Position numbers and translations under genes: made by a program. DNA of 64,000 bases from Prorocentrum cordatum. Taxonomy: Eukaryota; Sar; Dinophyceae; Prorocentrales; Prorocentraceae. Below the pieces are notes generated by a model that worked only from the letters and a program-made list of their open reading frames with translations, was not told the DNA's origin and did not search any database. The DNA is taken from the NCBI GenBank assembly GCA_963575745.1, contig CAUYUJ010007469.1, forward strand, positions 123,716 through 187,715. The letters are read 5' to 3'. Each line of letters starts with the position of its first letter. Positions within the stretch are counted from its first letter, which is position 1. Positions 61,161 to 64,000 of the stretch are shown piece by piece.

Positions 61161-62090
61161 CTCCTCAATATCCTTCTCTTCGTCCTCGTTATCCTCTCAA
61201 TCTCTCTCTCTCTCTCTCTTTCTTCCTCTTTCTCTTCCTCTATCATTGTGCTAATCCTTGATCTCTCCTCCTCGTCCTCCTCATCTTCCCTCTTCCTTAT
61301 CAATAACTCGTCCCTGTCGCCTTCCCCCCAGACGTGTTGGTAGGGCGGCCAGTTTGAGACGTCCTCACCAGTGTGATCCTGCAGCTTGACATGCGCAATA
61401 GTTTCACGGGTAGAGGGCAGATGGGTTTCAAAATGTGGCTCTCGCGTCAGACCTGCGCACAAATTTCCTTTACAGTCTGCAGCAGCTTCAAGGACGGAGG
61501 ACAGGTCGTTGTCAAATTGCTTGTTTTTGCTTTAGCGCGCACTCGTCTTAAACATCAGCAAGACATGTGTTCAGGGATGGGGGGCGGTTCCTCCTCAGAC
61601 TGTGTCTCCCGCCGTAGCGCCGCGCACATTCGTGTCGAACGCGTGCAGCAGCCTGAGGGATAGAGGGCGGCTCATGTTCGAACTGTGGCTCTCGCTTCTG
61701 CGCCGCGTAGATCGGTGTCAACTGTCTGCAGCAGCTTCGAGGACTCGCAGGAGTGAACACCCAGGACTGGCGTTCTGGCGCGACTCGGGGGCGTCAGGAC
61801 GCAGGAGTCACGCAGTGTTTTGCGGGTGGTGCTATCCCAGGGCTGACGTTCTAGCACGGCTAGGGGTGGTCAGGGTGCAACAGTCACGTTGATTCGTGGC
61901 GCTGAAGCTTCATGTGATTGGTGCGTTTGGAGATTCTCAGACGATTGTATTCTAATGGGCAGCTTCCCGCAATGAACGTACATTCTTGTAGGGACCTGTG
62001 AAGTGAGAAATTGGATGGAGGGTGTACTGCGAATTTGTTGATGCTTCTTGGGCTTGCAGTGGTCCTCTTCCTCTTTCTTCTCCGTCCTCC
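61160..62090 (+). mobile_element. K-family element, copy 2 (counterpart of GH31 intron 1)
   Basis: Modules in the same order as 47223-48255: CTC/CTT-rich left side with AATAACTCGTCCCTGTCGCC, GCCAGTTTGAGACGTCCTCA, four minisatellite units (GTGGCTCTCGCTTCTGCGCC), GTGCAACAGTCACGTTGATT, TGTATTCTAATGGGCAGC, TGGATGGAGGGTGTACTGCG, then a CTC/TCTT-rich right side. No exon is evident on either side, so this copy may be intergenic or in an unrecognised intron. Confidence 0.65.
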
Positions 62091-62214
62091 CCCCACTCCT
62101 GATATTCTAGACGCTTCGCGCAATCCCACCAGCCCATCCAAAAACGGTGCCCAGGCGAGTTGCCCTGATCAGGCATGTGGAAGAGCATGCAGTGGAATAA
62201 AGGGTGCCTCTGGG

Positions 62215-63265
62215 CAGGCTCTTGTGGCCTCTTGGGGGCCGCTTCTCTTTGGGTCGCCTTGGAGGCCTCTTTGAATCGCTTGGACGTCTCTTTGGGCCCT
62301 CTTGGGGCTCTCCTGGGTGCCTTGGAGGCCTTCTTGGGCTTGGGAACATCTCAGAGGATATAGATAAACGAGAGGATGTCCTGAATTCGCCTCGCCCCTC
62401 TGGAGCTCCCAAAGTTGCTTCTTGGGGCCCTCTTGGGGCGTTCTTTGGCGCTCTTAGGGCCGTCTTGAGGTCGTCTTGAGGTCGTCTTGGGTCTCTCTTT
62501 AGGACCTCTTGAGCTATCTTGGAGCCAGTTTGCAGCTTCGGGGGCCCACCGGAAGCGAAACCGCGAGAGGGCTATCATCGTTGATGTCTTATTTTCTTGC
62601 ATGAATTTGGCCTCTTGTGGGCCTCCTTGGGTGTTTCCGTGGCTACCTGGAACTATCTTGGGGCCATCATGGGATCTTGGATGCCACCGTTGGCCAAGTT
62701 GGACCACACTCCGCACCTTGGAGGCCATCTTCAAGAGGCTGGGACCACCCAGGGGCCCTCTTGGGCCAAACGCCTCCAGAGGATGCCACCGAAAAGCCAA
62801 TACCTTTCAAACCACACGTGTTGATTCAACGTTCTCGTTGATCAGGGAGGGAGGGGTCCAAGTAGGGTCCCCCCTCTGGAGCAGCCAGAGTCGCCTCTCG
62901 GGGTCCTTTGGGGGCGCTTTTGGAGCGCTGTTGGGTGGTCTCGGGGCCGTCTGGCGGCCACCTTTGTCCCGTCTTGGGGCCCTCTCGGGCCCTCTTGGAA
63001 CCGTCCTGAGGCCTCGGAAAGCCGTCGGAAGCGCAGGGGCGAGAGGATCAGAACGATTGACTGCCCAGCGGTTTTTGTTGCAGGATGCTGGCCTCTTGGG
63101 GGCGTTCTGGGGAGGCCCCTGGCCCACTTGGGCCCGTCTTGAGGAAGTCTTGGGATATCTCGGGAAATTTGAGAAGCCATCTTGAGCGATCGTGGCGCGA
63201 ACTTGGGCCATCTTGGAGGTCATCTTGGGCTCTCGACAGCCCTCGGGGAGCCATCTTGGGCCGTC
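62215..63265. repeat. Degenerate CTTGGGGCC-type array, about 1 kb
   Basis: The longest array of this type (GGCCCTCTTGGGGCGTTC, GGCCGTCTTGAGG). Opposite-strand frames of 80-280 codons are artefacts. A Q repeat (63300-63415: CCCTCCCCGAAGGGCAA, CGCCCTGAAGGGCTGG) follows, as at 46050-46150. Confidence 0.65.
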
Positions 63266-63717
63266 TTTGACGCTCCAACGACCCGCCGCCCCCGCCGTCC
63301 AGGTCCAGGGGAAGGGGGTTAGGGGGGAGGGGTAAAAAAGCCCTCCCCGAAGGGCAAGCATCGGGGTCGGACGTGGAAGCGCTCCAGACCACTCACGCCC
63401 TGAAGGGCTGGTGGGATGTGGTCTCCTCCTCCTGCTGCCCCCCCCCCCGGTGCCAGGATTGCTCCGGCGGGAGCTGTCCTGAGGGAGCCAGTGCGCACAG
63501 GCACGCCAGAGCCGCGCCCAGCAGTCCAGCACCGCGGTCGGCCGGCCTTCTTGGGGGGGCCGGACGGGCCAGGACGAGGAGAGCTCCGTTCCGGAGCGTT
63601 CTGGAACGGAACGCTCCGAGAAGGCCGCGGCGCCCGACACATCCTCCAGAGCCGCTGGATCTCAGAGATTCTCGCTTTATCCTCGTCCTGGTTTCGTCTT
63701 GAAGAAAACAATGGGCA

Positions 63718-63860
63718 CCAGGAAAGTACCGAAACTTGAGGGTTTTCACCCGTTGGGCCCTTGGAGGCGATGCTCGCTCGACACCTCGCTAGCATGTCGC
63801 GCAGACATTGTTTCGATACTTGTCTGGGCGCTCGAAATGTTGTCTGGGAGGTGGTCCTGG
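63718..63860 (+). repeat. P-family dispersed repeat, copy 2
   Basis: GGAAAGTACCGAAACTTGAG, GTTGGGCCCTTGGAGGCGAT, CACCTCGCTAGCATGTCGCG and TTGTTTCGATACTTGTC, as at 22790. Confidence 0.7.
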
Positions 63861-63904
63861 AGTAGGATGAGGTCCCCCGGGGGTGGTCCTGGCTTCGTCA
63901 CAGG

Positions 63905-64000
63905 AGAAGAAGGAGGAGGAGGAGGAGAAAGCGGAGGAGGAAGCGGAGGAGGAAGCGGAGGAGGAGAAGGAGGAGGAAGAGGAGGAGGAGGAGGGAGGAG
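63905..64000. repeat. (GAG)n purine tract running off the window
   Basis: GGAGGAAGCGGAGGAGGAAG-type repeats reach the last base, so the full length is not visible. Confidence 0.9.

Overview
The window looks like nuclear DNA of a dinoflagellate. It is GC-rich, gene-poor and crowded with short inverted-repeat elements, minisatellites and very long CTC/GAG tracts. The few convincing coding segments are eukaryotic, split by introns, and encode proteins typical of that lineage: an ankyrin-repeat protein, a small beta-domain fused to a CobW-type GTPase, a membrane-anchored GH31 glycosidase, multi-pass Cys-rich membrane proteins and a dinoflagellate-style LINE reverse transcriptase. There is no bacterial operon, tRNA, rRNA or CRISPR array. 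The species cannot be fixed from this sequence alone; a Prorocentrum-like or Suessiales-like alga, both reported to carry introner elements, is my best inference.

Layout. 0-3 kb holds repeats. 3.2-7.2 kb holds two multi-pass membrane-protein segments (+ strand). 7.3-9.3 kb holds a 75-bp minisatellite. 9.7-11.3 kb holds exon-like fragments (+) around a transposon-like element. 12.2-20.4 kb holds minus-strand decayed coding material: an unidentified protein remnant, then a frameshifted LINE whose catalytic motif is lost. 21-34 kb is mostly repeats, with one clear orphan exon at 23.3 kb. 34.8-36.4 kb holds the CobW fusion gene, 37.6-38.8 kb the ankyrin gene, 43.3 kb an AGC-kinase tail exon and 46.4-50.2 kb the three-exon GH31 gene. 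51-64 kb is almost wholly repeats.

The main result is that many introns here appear to be mobile or recently mobile elements. At least fifteen copies, some partial, of a roughly 200-bp foldback family (called I here) share a GC-rich stem and terminal inverted repeats, and many intact copies end in an AG acceptor. One copy is exactly the intron of the ankyrin gene: the acceptor falls at the element end, an in-frame stop lies just before it, and both exons are phase 0. Different families (X, N, K) form the likely introns of a membrane protein, the CobW gene (splitting the P-loop codon) and the GH31 gene. A whole second copy of the GH31 intron lies 14 kb away. Further TIR families (Y, M, J, T, V) are nested inside these elements. 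In three places a foldback element sits at or near the centre of a larger inverted repeat.

Genes do not form operons. Each is an independent locus embedded in repeats; all convincing gene models are on the + strand and the decayed mobile material is on the - strand. Family letters (I, X, Y, M, J, T, U, V, W, Z, H, K, N, P, D, Q) are my labels for this window only.
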